DNA of 64,000 nt, taken from assembly GCA_009929375.1 (NCBI GenBank), contig SAAO01000013.1:29228-93227 (forward strand). The letters run 5' to 3'. The translations under genes and the position numbers were made by a program. The notes below the pieces were generated by a model. That model saw nothing but the letters and a program-made list of their open reading frames with translations. It had not been told where the DNA came from and searched no databases. Shown one piece after another: positions 1 to 8,720 of the stretch. This DNA comes from Bacteroidia bacterium. GTDB lineage: Bacteria; Bacteroidota; Bacteroidia; Bacteroidales; Paludibacteraceae. Position 1 is the stretch's first letter. Every line of letters begins with the position of its first letter.

Positions 1-284
1 GCAGTCAGCAACTTTTGTTTATGGAATGTGCGGTACTTTTCGAAGCCGGATTCGAATTTTTGGTTGATAAAATTATGGTGGTAACGGCTCCCGAGGAACT
101 TCGTATCGAAAGAGTGATGCGCCGCGATGGACTTTCACGGGAACAGGTTCTGTTGCGAATGGCTCATCAGGTACCCGAAAAAGAAAAAATAAGCAAAGCC
201 GACTTTGTTATCAACACCGATGGCTTCTCTCTGCCCGAAGAACAACTTCAAAACCTGCTTAATATTCTGGATAAAAACTTTTAA
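1..284 (+). CDS. coaE: Dephospho-CoA kinase, C-terminal part (truncated by window edge)
   Basis: Last step of coenzyme A synthesis: ATP-dependent phosphorylation of the 3'-hydroxyl of dephospho-CoA in the cytoplasm. The reading frame is open from base 3 and has no start in the window, so the N-terminal Walker A part lies upstream. What remains has the family pattern: a hydrophobic strand with LFEAGFE, then VDKIMVVTAP, the lid-region ERVMRRDGLSREQVLLRMAHQ, and the terminal strand ADFVINTDG. About 94 codons of a usual 190-200 are present. A hairpin follows the stop codon. Family assignment is firm; the symbol rests on the C-terminal half only. Confidence 0.88.
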   Translation, partial: SQQLLFMECAVLFEAGFEFLVDKIMVVTAPEELRIERVMRRDGLSREQVLLRMAHQVPEKEKISKADFVINTDGFSLPEEQLQNLLNILDKNF

Positions 285-307
285 ATTCAGAATTCTTCTA
301 AAGAATA

Positions 308-345
308 ATACCCTCCCGCTGTTCAAAAGAACAAGAGGAGGGTAT
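308..345. terminator. Hairpin between convergent coaE and tpx
   Basis: Arms ATACCCTCC (308-316) and GGAGGGTAT (337-345) pair perfectly, and an inner GTTC-AAAA-GAAC hairpin (321-332) sits in the loop. There is no long T-tract, but the position between two convergent genes suits a bidirectional terminator. Confidence 0.6.
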
Positions 346-396
346 TTCACACGTAAAAACTACCTGCCAGACCTTCACGGCCTTACAGGAATATGA

Positions 397-885
397 TTAA
401 AATTTCACTTCGTAGCTTGGTTCTTCTACAATTTCAGGTACAAGCTGATTGTAAACTACTTTTCCGTTTTCGTCGATAGCCACTACCGAGCGTGCCATCA
501 ATCCTGCCAAAGGACCATCGGTCATAAGCACTCCATAATCAGTTGCAAAGTTGTTGTAACGGAAATCAGAAGCTGTAATTACATTTTCGAGACCTTCGGC
601 ACCACAAAAACGTGAAGCTGCAAACGGAAGATCTTTTGAAACGCAAATCACCACAGCATTGTCGTTGCCTGAAGCCCATTTGTTGAAATTACGAACCGAT
701 GCTGCACAAACGCCTGTGTCGATGCTGGGGAAAATGTTCAAAACCACACGTTTGCCTTTGAAGTCGGCTAAACTTATTTCGTTAAGTCCTGCACCTACCA
801 GTTTAAAATCAGGTGCCTGCGAACCTACTGCAGGTAAATTGCCGTTTGTATTTACGGCTGATCCTTTAAATGTTACTTGTCCCAT
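397..885 (-). CDS. tpx: Thiol peroxidase (atypical 2-Cys peroxiredoxin)
   Basis: Reduces hydrogen and alkyl peroxides using thioredoxin; probably cytoplasmic, as there is no signal peptide. The 162-residue length is typical for Tpx. The peroxidatic cysteine is C60 in the DTGVCAASVRNFN context and the resolving cysteine is C94 in SRFCGAEGLENV, matching the spacing of E. coli C61/C95. Other Tpx marks are the N-terminal KG-x-A-V-N-T-N-G-NLP segment and the PDF motif near residue 25. It is a single-gene unit, convergent with coaE. No clear promoter match was found in the short upstream gap. Confidence 0.95.
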   Translation of the reverse strand: MGQVTFKGSAVNTNGNLPAVGSQAPDFKLVGAGLNEISLADFKGKRVVLNIFPSIDTGVCAASVRNFNKWASGNDNAVVICVSKDLPFAASRFCGAEGLENVITASDFRYNNFATDYGVLMTDGPLAGLMARSVVAIDENGKVVYNQLVPEIVEEPSYEVKF

Positions 886-961
886 TGTAATAATTGTTAT
901 TTTATAATATTTTTATTTGTTGCTTTCTACAATTGAATAACGCACTAAGTTGTTTTTTGTT

Positions 962-969
962 TATTTTTG
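962..969 (+). promoter_or_regulatory. Candidate -7 element for the zincin-like lipoprotein gene
   Basis: TATTTTTG fits the Bacteroidota -7 consensus TAnnTTTG. No well-spaced -33 TTG is seen, so confidence is moderate. Transcription would begin near 976, leaving a leader of about 87 nt that contains the GTAAT repeat. Confidence 0.4.
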
Positions 970-994
970 TAGGAAAATAATTATCGAAAAACAG

Positions 995-1024
995 CGTAAT
1001 TCGTGTAATCTGTGTAATTTGTGG
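995..1024 (+). repeat. Degenerate GTAAT tandem phrase
   Basis: Three successive units ending in GTAAT (CGTAAT, TCGTGTAAT, TGTGTAAT) are followed by TTGTGG. This short, slightly decayed tandem in an intergenic leader looks like non-coding dispersed sequence seen in related genomes; the genome-wide claim is from memory and not checked here. Confidence 0.4.
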
Positions 1025-1062
1025 CTTAAATTATCAGAGTAAATTATTATTAGCAATTTATA

Positions 1063-2232
1063 GTGAAACAATTATTCAAACATATTACCCTTATTCTGCT
1101 TATTGCTCTTTCGGCCTGTAACGACCGGACTGAGTACAGAGTCGATCCGGAATTTGAGCCCTACGTCACGCTGTTCACTGCCGAAGCTGCTTTGCGGGGA
1201 TATCATTTCAACTTTGAGCAAACAGGGCTTATCATTGAGTTTGCTGACCTGAAGGATAACAAAGCCGGACTTTGTCATTTCGAAAAACCCATTCGTATCG
1301 AAATTGATAAATCATACTGGAAAGCAATAGGCGAATATCCCGGTGGAAACTTACTGCGCGAACATCTTATTTTTCATGAAATGGGTCATGGTATACTCGA
1401 TCGCGATCATTTGAATCAGCTTTTGCCAAATGGCGACTGGAAATCGTTGATGTGCGGTGGTGAGCGTGTGGATGGCAAATCCTGGAATATAAACTATGCT
1501 GACGAACGACGCACTTACTATCTTCAGGAACTTTTCGACAAAAATACTGCTATGCCCGATTTTGCCGATCCGGTTTTCAGCGCTGATAGTTCAGGCTTCG
1601 AAAATGTGTTTTTTCTGAGTTTCGACAGTGAAAGTAAAAGTGATGCAGGCTGGAGCATGACTGATGTGATATCGCACAAAATAAGTATCGAAAATAAACG
1701 TCTCAGGTTCGAGTCAAAATCTGAGGCTGCCTTTTTTGTGCTTGTACGCCCTGCTGTTGACGTTTTGACAGACTTCATATTCGAACTCGACATGGAATGT
1801 CATAGTAATGATATCAATGCGCAAAGTGGCATAGTTTTCGGGAGTAACGAAGCGGGTAACGAGTCACTCGAATATTTTAGTGTCAACAAACGAAATTCTG
1901 TTTTTACCGGGAATAAGAACATGTACAGTTTTCGGGTGGAACTTCGTCCGGAGAATGTGTCGAAGTCCGGTCGGCAGAAATTTAAAGTGCTGAATAATAA
2001 CAGTAAAAACTATATGTTTCTGAACGACAAGTACATTTATAATTTGTCGTACACACACAATGGAAACGGAAACAGTTTCGGATTTTTAGTGCCTCCGGGT
2101 GCCACTATATGGCTCGATAATCTGAGGGTTGCAATTAAAAACTCCGGTCAGTCAATGCGCGTTTCAAAATCGGTTGAGCTGAATACATTCGAAGTCTTTG
2201 AAGAAAAAGTATTTTTCAGGGAAATATATTGA
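1063..2232 (+). CDS. Putative zincin-like metallopeptidase lipoprotein
   Basis: The start is GTG; it gives a clear lipoprotein signal (basic MKQLFKH, hydrophobic run, lipobox LSAC with C19). Residues 105-116 read HEMGHGILDRDH, a zinc-binding HExxH with a third His seven residues after the second, one longer than the classical metzincin HExxHxxGxxH. S-L-M at 128-130 could be a Met-turn. After about residue 185 a second, beta-rich domain begins (WSMTDVISHKISIENKRLRF... to the IWLDNLRV end) that resembles lectin/jelly-roll folds such as 3-keto-disaccharide hydrolase or laminin-G types. Substrate unknown. Stands alone between tpx and the amylase. Confidence 0.6.
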   Translation: MKQLFKHITLILLIALSACNDRTEYRVDPEFEPYVTLFTAEAALRGYHFNFEQTGLIIEFADLKDNKAGLCHFEKPIRIEIDKSYWKAIGEYPGGNLLREHLIFHEMGHGILDRDHLNQLLPNGDWKSLMCGGERVDGKSWNINYADERRTYYLQELFDKNTAMPDFADPVFSADSSGFENVFFLSFDSESKSDAGWSMTDVISHKISIENKRLRFESKSEAAFFVLVRPAVDVLTDFIFELDMECHSNDINAQSGIVFGSNEAGNESLEYFSVNKRNSVFTGNKNMYSFRVELRPENVSKSGRQKFKVLNNNSKNYMFLNDKYIYNLSYTHNGNGNSFGFLVPPGATIWLDNLRVAIKNSGQSMRVSKSVELNTFEVFEEKVFFREIY

Positions 2233-2324
2233 CCTAACTAAAATCAGCTAACTCAGCTTTTTTAGCTGTTTATTGTGCGCGGTCGTTCAAAAATAAATAA
2301 CTCATTATAAAAAATAAACTCACA

Positions 2325-4010
2325 ATGTCGAAATTTGCTATTTATCAGGTTCTTCCACGCCTTTTTGGCAATTACAATACAACCCGCAAACCTCACGGAA
2401 CAATTCAGGAAAACGGTTGCGGAAAATTTAACTCCTTCACAACCAAAGCGCTAAGCGAAATAAAATCGTTGGGGATTACTCATGTGTGGTACACTGGTGT
2501 GATTGAGCATGCAACCAAAACCGATTATTCTGCTTTTGGCATTCGTCCCGATCATCCTGCGGTGGTAAAAGGAAATGCAGGTTCGCCTTATGCTATTAAG
2601 GACTATTACGATGTAGATCCTGATCTGGCCGAAGATGTGCCCAATCGTATGAAAGAGTTTGAAGCGCTTGTGGAGCGTACGCATAAAGCCGGAATGAAAG
2701 TGCTGATTGACTTTGTACCCAATCATGTGTCGCGCCAGTATCATTCCGATGCCAAACCCGAAGTAGTGAAGGATTTGGGAGAAACCGATCATCCTGAATG
2801 GCATTTTTCGCCACTCAACAACTTTTACTATATTCCCGGTCAGGCTTTCAAACCACAATTTGATGTGCAGGATTACAGCGAATTTCCTGCCAAAGCTACC
2901 GGAAACGACCATTTTACAGCATCGCCCGGTATTAATGACTGGTACGAAACAGTGAAACTCAACTATGGTATCAACTATACCGAAGGTAGTCAGCGCCAGT
3001 TTTCGCCCACACCGGATACCTGGTTTAAAATGCGCGATATTCTGATGTTCTGGGCTGCCAAAAAGATCGATGGTTTCCGTTGCGATATGGCCGAAATGGT
3101 ACCTGTGGAGTTTTGGGGCTGGGTTATTCCGCAGGTAAAAAAACAATTTCCGGAAGTAATATTTATTGCGGAAATTTATAATCCAACTGAATACCGTAAT
3201 TATCTGGCCAATGGAAAATTCGATTATCTGTATGACAAGGTAGGTCTTTACGATAAATTACGCGATGTGACCAGCAAAAATCATCCGGTTCGTAATCTCT
3301 CATATTGCTGGCAACTTCTTGGAGGCATTGAGGATTATATGCTTAACTTTATGGAAAACCATGACGAACAGCGTATTGGTTCAGGATTCTTTTGTGGAAA
3401 CGGAATGTATGCCAAACCCGGAATGATAGTGGCTGCAACCCTTACAAAAGCACCTGTAATGATTTATGCAGGGCAGGAGCTGGGCGAACTCGGAATGGAT
3501 GCCGAAGGTTTCAGCGGTGTGGATGGGCGTACAACAATCTTTGATTATTGGGGTGTGAAAAGTCTTCAGGCGTGGGCTAACAATGGTAAATTTGATGGTG
3601 CCGGACTTAGTAAGGATCAAAAAGAACTGCGGGAATTTTATCGTAAACTGATTAATATAGCTGTAAACGAAAAAGCTATAACCGATGGTTTGATGTACGA
3701 TCTGGAATACTTCAATTTTGAAAATCCGAAGTTCAACAGTCACGAGCAATTTGCTTATTTTCGTAAGCACAATGACGAATTGCTGCTGTTTGCTCTGAAC
3801 TTCCACGATACACATCTGGATACTGAAATACGCATTCCGCGTGAAGCATTTCAGTATATGAATATCGAAGAAGGACTTGCTTACTCCTGGCAAAATTTAC
3901 TCGACGAGAACGAAAAGTGCGATAATGTTGTTTTATCTTCAGATAAAGTTTTTGAAATTCAGCTTCCTGCCTGGACGGGTAAAATTCTGAAATTCAAACT
4001 AAATAAATGA
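2325..4010 (+). CDS. Alpha-amylase family glycoside hydrolase (GH13)
   Basis: Hydrolyses or transfers alpha-glucosidic bonds of starch or glycogen-type glucans. All four GH13 regions are visible: DFVPNH (129-134), GFRCDMAEM (250-258, nucleophile D254), AEIY (282-285, acid/base E283) and ENHDEQR (344-350, D347). The N-terminus begins directly with the first barrel strand (AIYQVLPRLFGNYN) and lacks a signal peptide, so the enzyme is likely cytoplasmic and acts on storage glucan or imported oligosaccharides. C-terminal beta domain from about residue 470. It is not inside a SusC/D locus here; neighbours are unrelated lipoprotein genes. Exact specificity cannot be read from the sequence. Confidence 0.9.
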   Translation: MSKFAIYQVLPRLFGNYNTTRKPHGTIQENGCGKFNSFTTKALSEIKSLGITHVWYTGVIEHATKTDYSAFGIRPDHPAVVKGNAGSPYAIKDYYDVDPDLAEDVPNRMKEFEALVERTHKAGMKVLIDFVPNHVSRQYHSDAKPEVVKDLGETDHPEWHFSPLNNFYYIPGQAFKPQFDVQDYSEFPAKATGNDHFTASPGINDWYETVKLNYGINYTEGSQRQFSPTPDTWFKMRDILMFWAAKKIDGFRCDMAEMVPVEFWGWVIPQVKKQFPEVIFIAEIYNPTEYRNYLANGKFDYLYDKVGLYDKLRDVTSKNHPVRNLSYCWQLLGGIEDYMLNFMENHDEQRIGSGFFCGNGMYAKPGMIVAATLTKAPVMIYAGQELGELGMDAEGFSGVDGRTTIFDYWGVKSLQAWANNGKFDGAGLSKDQKELREFYRKLINIAVNEKAITDGLMYDLEYFNFENPKFNSHEQFAYFRKHNDELLLFALNFHDTHLDTEIRIPREAFQYMNIEEGLAYSWQNLLDENEKCDNVVLSSDKVFEIQLPAWTGKILKFKLNK

Positions 4011-4019
4011 TTTTTTTTT

Positions 4020-4190
4020 ACCACTAATGCACTAAGAGCACGGAGTTTCACAAAGAAATAAAGCGCAATATATTAGTGTTTCTTTGCGTTCTTAGAGCAT
4101 AGAGTGGTTAGATATCAAGATAGTTTTCGTAATGATTTAGCTATATGCTTTTTCTATTCAACTTTGTGTCCTTAGTGCCTTAGTAGTAAA
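4020..4190. repeat. Imperfect inverted CACTAAG-type repeat, three copies
   Basis: The gap between the amylase and the next gene holds an imperfect inverted repeat: arm 4020-4058 begins ACCACTAATGCACTAAGAGC and ends CAAAGAAA; arm 4079-4110 reads TTTCTTTGCGTTCTTAGAGC and ends AGTGGT. A third shorter copy (CTTTGTGTCCTTAGTGCCTT, 4162 onward) follows. No coding potential. It looks like a decayed dispersed palindromic element. Confidence 0.55.
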
Positions 4191-4214
4191 TCTTAATCTT
4201 ATTCTTAAAAAATT

Positions 4215-4685
4215 ATGAAGACAAAGCTATTTATTCTGCTTGCAGGAATCATGTTTTCATCCTGCACTATGTTTAAAAACACCGAATTTAAATCGGAAGA
4301 AATACTTCAGAAGGTCGAAGCACGTAATCTCAAAGTGCTTTTCAATTTTGTATATCCATTCCGTATGCAGCCTGTTTCGCTTACATCTGAATACAGCCTT
4401 AAAATTTCCGGTGATTCGGCTTATGCTTTTTTACCCTATTACGGCGTAGCTCATACAGCGCCAATGAATCCGACCGATGGTGGAATCAAATTTGAAGCGC
4501 TTATGCAAGATTATTCAGTAAAATCTGTTCCCCGTAAGGAAGAAAGTGTGATTACATTTAAAGTCAGACATACAAACTCAGAGTACAAGCTCACACTAAG
4601 TATTTATAACAACGGAAAAGCTTCACTGCATGTAAGCGACTTCAACCGCGATCCTATTTCGTTTGCAGGTGAACTGGAACAATAA
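4215..4685 (+). CDS. DUF4251 domain-containing lipoprotein
   Basis: 156 residues with a lipoprotein signal: MKTKLFILLAGIMFSSC, lipid cysteine at 17. The mature part matches the Bacteroidota DUF4251 pattern: an N-terminal helix (EEILQKVEARN), a Y-x-F-R-M-Q-P-V segment, and then AYAFLPYYGVAH...GGIKFEA, followed by beta strands that end near GELEQ. The biochemical role of the family is unknown; it is an exported envelope protein. The gene is alone and has its own strong terminator. Confidence 0.8.
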   Translation: MKTKLFILLAGIMFSSCTMFKNTEFKSEEILQKVEARNLKVLFNFVYPFRMQPVSLTSEYSLKISGDSAYAFLPYYGVAHTAPMNPTDGGIKFEALMQDYSVKSVPRKEESVITFKVRHTNSEYKLTLSIYNNGKASLHVSDFNRDPISFAGELEQ

Positions 4686-4696
4686 CTATATAGCTA

Positions 4697-4733
4697 AAAA
4701 ACGGATACTGAGACTATCTCAATATCCGTTTTT
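4697..4733 (+). terminator. Rho-independent terminator of the DUF4251 gene
   Basis: Arms AAAAACGGATA (4697-4707) and TATCCGTTTTT (4723-4733), with an inner GAGA/TCTC pair in the loop and the T-run forming part of the 3' arm. Confidence 0.85.
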
Positions 4734-4746
4734 ATTTATCTCCTTC

Positions 4747-4782
4747 AAACCTGACAGATTTTAGAAATCTGTCAGGTTTTTT
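4747..4782. repeat. Perfect 15-bp palindrome, terminator-like, probably a dispersed repeat
   Basis: AAACCTGACAGATTT (4747-4761) and its exact complement (4765-4779) with a 3-nt loop TAG, followed by extra T. It lies directly after another terminator and before the end of putA on the other strand, so it may end putA transcription. The CCTGACAG...CTGTCAGG sequence resembles a palindrome that recurs in Bacteroidota genomes (from memory). Confidence 0.65.
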
Positions 4783-4815
4783 ATACTTATATACTTCTGA
4801 AAGAGTTGATAGAAA

Positions 4816-7800
4816 TCAGATTACAGGTACTTCAGTAAAGCTTCCGTAACGGTGATACTCAAATGCCACACTTTGTTCTTTCAGGTAGTGCAGCAGTTCG
4901 AGACGACCTTCTAAAAGTGGCTCCTGCATGGCAATATAAAGTCCCAGTGTTGCTGCCTTTTTGTAAACCTCTAACGGAATGCGGGCACTGCATGTGCGGA
5001 TACGTTCGAATTTCTCCATTCCGGAAATAAACTCATTATTGTTCTGCAACAAAATGGCTGCATCGCCAAACAGCGTTTTCATGGTAGCCAAATGCGCATT
5101 GTCGCGGTCGATACTAAATGTAAACGGAGTTTTGGCAATTTTCGAAGCTACAGCCGTCATAAGTATATCGCATAAGGAATCGTCTTTTTGAATACGTATC
5201 AGCATATTTTTCAGTGGCAGATAGCGGAAAATATTCTGTTCGCCCATCAGATTATGGATATCGCGTTCCACCGCAAATTCATCAGCATAAGCTTTTGTGT
5301 AGGAGCTTACTGCGCTTTCAAATTTTGTTTTATCCTCATTTCGAAGTACCGATGACATAGATTTGTATTCACCGGCATCTGCTTTGGCGTTGAGTTTTCC
5401 GCTGTTTTTTATTTCCATAAAGCATGACACGTAGTTTGGTCCTCCGGCTTTAATGCCACCTCCAAATGCCGAACGTTTCATTCCACCGAAAGGCTGACGA
5501 CTTACAATTGCACCGGTAATGCCACGGTTGATATAAAGATTTCCCGCTTCAATGGCATTTTTCCAGCGGGTTTGTTCTCTTTCGTCGAGACTTTGTAATC
5601 CTGCTGTCAGTCCGTATTCCGAAGAATTTGCCAGTGCAATGGCATGTTCAAAATCGTCAGCACAAACTACTCCCAGCAACGGACCGAAGAGTTCGGTGGT
5701 GAAAGTGTAGCTTCCGGGTTTTACGCCCCATTTTACACAGGGTTTCAGCATGTATTTACGACTGTCGGCGAACTCAGGTTTCACAAGCCACCATTCACCG
5801 GCTTCCATATTCTCTACCGAATGCATCAACTTGTCGTTGTAGTTGGTAATCATGGGTCCCACGTAGTTGGCTCCATCCCAAACACTACCTGTGTGCAGAC
5901 TTGTCACTGCATCAATCAGTTTTGTTTTGAAATCAGGATCGTTGTATACTTCTTTTTCAAGAATAAGCAATGAGCAAGCCGAGCATTTCTGACCTGCATT
6001 GCTGAAGGCTGAAGTTACAATATTCTGAATGGCATGGTCACGGTCGCCGGCAGCTGACACAATAATCGCATTTTTACCACCGGTTTCGGCCGAGAGCGGA
6101 CAGGTCGGATTGCTTTCGAGTAAGCGGAAGGCTGTATCAGTTCCACCCGTAAGAATGGTATGTTTTATGGATGGATGTGTGGTAATGTAGCTCAACGGAC
6201 CACGGCCATCGGTACAAACTACCTGAAGCGCATCCTTTGGTACTCCGGATTCCCAGAAACATTTGGCAAATTCCCATGCTACCGGAAATGCCACAGTGGC
6301 AGGTTTCAGTATCACAGTATTTCCTCCGGCTAATGCAGCAGCTACGCCACCCACAGGAATAGCCAATGGGAAGTTCCATGGTGGAATCACGAGCACAATC
6401 CCTTTGGGAGTCATTTCTACTGTTTCGAGTTTGGCAAACTGCATCATGCTGATTGGATAGTAACGACAGAAATCCACAGCTTCGGATACTTCCACATCGC
6501 CTTCGGCAAATGTTTTTCCTGTAATGGCCGACATGCAACCAATCAGATTGCCACGATTTTCATTCAGTAAATCAGCTGTTTTATGAAGAATTACATTTCG
6601 TTGTTCAACCGTAGTTTTTCTCCAGTTCGAAGCATTTTTTTTTGCAATTTCCACTATTTGTTCCACCATTTCCTGATTCGACAGAGAAACTTCGCAAACT
6701 ACAATGTCCTCTACCTGACAATGGTCGGTATAAACCTGACGTTTTTCGGTTTCCACTTCTTTATTGCCAATCTGTACAGGAATAATGTAAGGCTTGTCCT
6801 CCTTGCTTTTCATCCAGTTTTTACGTATTCCATCAGCCCATTCGCGGTTCTGACGCAGGTCAAAATTAGTATCAGGCTCATTTTTAAATACTGTATTTTC
6901 GGGCAAAGGAAATTCGCGTTCGTTAGTCAGCCTGTTTTGAGTGCGTTTTGGCTTCGAAATCATCTGATCTTTCAGCTGGTATGCTTCTTCAAACTGTTTC
7001 TGGAGGAAATTCCACTGTTTGCTGTCTGCTTTCAGGTTGAATGAATAACTCAGGAAGTTATCCACACCGGTATTTTCGTCGAGGCGGCGTACCAGATAAG
7101 ATACGGCATTCAGGAAATGTTCGTCTTTCACTACAGGAGTGTAAAGAATAATCTGTTTTCCGAGTTGCCGCATAACGCGTGGCAGGTGGTTGGCCATACC
7201 TTCGAGCATTTCGAAAGTTACAAATTCTTCCACACCATTGTGCAGACCAAGTAAATAAGCATATCCGATACTGAAGAAATTGTGCGAAGCCACACCAACT
7301 CTCAATGCTTTTGCATTTTCGGGCAACAAGGCGCGGTCGAGAATGTGCAAATAGTTGGCATCTACCTTTACTTTACTATCGAGCACAGGGTTTTGCCATC
7401 CTTTGAGCGACGACACAATGCTTTCCATTTGCAGGTTTGCACCTTTTACCAAACGCATCTTGAGGGGAGCACCACCTTCGGCTACACGTTTTTTAGCAAA
7501 TTCCAGAAGTTCGGTCTGGAAATCCCATGCATCGGGCAGATAAGCCTGCACCACAATCCCGGCTGTGAGATTTTTGAATTCAGGATAACCGAGTACAGTT
7601 TTAAATACATCAAGCGTAAGTTCAGTATCCTTATATTCTTCCATATCGAGGTTAACAAACTTGTATTCTTTTTCGCCCTTTTCGTTTACATAAGGATAAT
7701 CCATGGACTGTTTGTAAATACGGGCAAGCAGCGTGCAGAGTTCTGTTTTGTTTTTAGCATAGTTCAGGGCATTTATCTGTGCATAAATACCTGAAATTTT

Positions 7801-8331
7801 TATGGAAATGTAATTTATTTTGGGATCTTTAAGTGCTTCGAGGTAATGGAGGTAACGTTTTTCGGCTTCTCCATCGCCCAAAACCACTTCGCCGAGCAGG
7901 TTTACGTTCTGACCTATTTGCTGCGAACGGCGCGAATTAAGGTGTTGTGTAAGCAGTGAAGGCTTTTCGTTGATAATCACTTTGGAAGTATCGGAGCGAA
8001 GTCTTTTTTTGAAGATTGGCACTGATATAAAGTCGAACCAGTAACCAAATGCCGTAAACAGATGAAGCAACATGTTGTCGGTGGTACCAAAAAACTGGGG
8101 TACACCATATTTTTTGATCAACAACTTCATACGACGCGCGAGTTTTTTGTTGTCTCTGATTTGCGACGATTCGTCCAGCATTTTCGACAAAAGTACTTTG
8201 TCATTAGGGTTCTGAATCAGAATAGCATACTTTTTTTGCTCCTTCAGCTCATCGGCTGTAATTTCTTTTTCAGATTTTTCAAGGAATTGTTTTCCCCAGT
8301 CTATCACTTCCTGTGTGGTGATTTTTTCCAT
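4816..8331 (-). CDS. putA: Bifunctional proline dehydrogenase / L-glutamate gamma-semialdehyde dehydrogenase
   Basis: Oxidises proline to glutamate in two steps, feeding electrons to FAD/quinone and then NAD. The N-terminal half (about residues 60-480) is a PRODH barrel with NVNLLGEVVLGDGEAEKRY and the RLVKGAN segment. The second half is an aldehyde dehydrogenase: PPWNFPLAIPVGG, SAETGGKNAIIV (catalytic Glu), SNAGQKCSACS (catalytic Cys) and the terminal QPFGGMKRSAFGGGIKAGGPNYV block. A C-terminal domain of about 150 residues follows. I choose the ATG at 8331 (MEKITTQEV) instead of an upstream TTG at 8358; this gives 1171 residues. There is no DNA-binding N-terminal domain as in enterobacterial PutA. 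Confidence 0.93.
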   Translation of the reverse strand: MEKITTQEVIDWGKQFLEKSEKEITADELKEQKKYAILIQNPNDKVLLSKMLDESSQIRDNKKLARRMKLLIKKYGVPQFFGTTDNMLLHLFTAFGYWFDFISVPIFKKRLRSDTSKVIINEKPSLLTQHLNSRRSQQIGQNVNLLGEVVLGDGEAEKRYLHYLEALKDPKINYISIKISGIYAQINALNYAKNKTELCTLLARIYKQSMDYPYVNEKGEKEYKFVNLDMEEYKDTELTLDVFKTVLGYPEFKNLTAGIVVQAYLPDAWDFQTELLEFAKKRVAEGGAPLKMRLVKGANLQMESIVSSLKGWQNPVLDSKVKVDANYLHILDRALLPENAKALRVGVASHNFFSIGYAYLLGLHNGVEEFVTFEMLEGMANHLPRVMRQLGKQIILYTPVVKDEHFLNAVSYLVRRLDENTGVDNFLSYSFNLKADSKQWNFLQKQFEEAYQLKDQMISKPKRTQNRLTNEREFPLPENTVFKNEPDTNFDLRQNREWADGIRKNWMKSKEDKPYIIPVQIGNKEVETEKRQVYTDHCQVEDIVVCEVSLSNQEMVEQIVEIAKKNASNWRKTTVEQRNVILHKTADLLNENRGNLIGCMSAITGKTFAEGDVEVSEAVDFCRYYPISMMQFAKLETVEMTPKGIVLVIPPWNFPLAIPVGGVAAALAGGNTVILKPATVAFPVAWEFAKCFWESGVPKDALQVVCTDGRGPLSYITTHPSIKHTILTGGTDTAFRLLESNPTCPLSAETGGKNAIIVSAAGDRDHAIQNIVTSAFSNAGQKCSACSLLILEKEVYNDPDFKTKLIDAVTSLHTGSVWDGANYVGPMITNYNDKLMHSVENMEAGEWWLVKPEFADSRKYMLKPCVKWGVKPGSYTFTTELFGPLLGVVCADDFEHAIALANSSEYGLTAGLQSLDEREQTRWKNAIEAGNLYINRGITGAIVSRQPFGGMKRSAFGGGIKAGGPNYVSCFMEIKNSGKLNAKADAGEYKSMSSVLRNEDKTKFESAVSSYTKAYADEFAVERDIHNLMGEQNIFRYLPLKNMLIRIQKDDSLCDILMTAVASKIAKTPFTFSIDRDNAHLATMKTLFGDAAILLQNNNEFISGMEKFERIRTCSARIPLEVYKKAATLGLYIAMQEPLLEGRLELLHYLKEQSVAFEYHRYGSFTEVPVI

Positions 8332-8720
8332 ATTTCTACTATTTAGTTTTAAAAACAAGCGAAAGATAGTGGAAAAATTTTAAAATGTAATGTGGATGGT
8401 AATGAAAAAATGAGTGTTAAATGTAACTTTTTCGCTTTGTTATCAGAAATGTGATTATTGTGATAATTTGTGATTAAAACAGCGCAAAAAACAACAATAA
8501 TATTATATAGTATTAATATGGATAAGACTGAAGTTTGAGTTCCGGTAATGAAACTTATCAGTCACAGATGAATAATAATAAAGACGCTAAAATACTTTAT
8601 CATTGTATCTTAGCGTCTTTATTGAGTTTAAATTAATTGCTATATGCTTAGTTTACAGCAATGAAGAAATAGTTTTGAGAATCTCTGTTTAAGTCATGCA
8701 ACTTTCACAAATACTACGAA
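8332..8720. other. Intergenic region between putA and ygiQ-like gene
   Basis: 389 bp without a gene. On the minus strand a near-match to a -7 element (TATCTTTC, 8361-8368) lies 30 bp upstream of putA. The strong terminator at 8577-8623 ends the next upstream gene. The rest is AT-rich with no recognisable RNA or ORF. Confidence 0.6.
8577..8623 (-). terminator. Terminator of the YgiQ-like gene
   Basis: Arms AATAAAGACGCTAA (8577-8590) and TTAGCGTCTTTATT (8610-8623) are perfectly complementary around a 19-nt loop; on the minus strand the 3' arm runs into an AT-rich tail. Confidence 0.8.

Noticed and set aside
2451..3146. 231-residue minus-strand open frame
   Set aside because: Antisense to the GH13 amylase core including its catalytic motifs; no start signal or family pattern.
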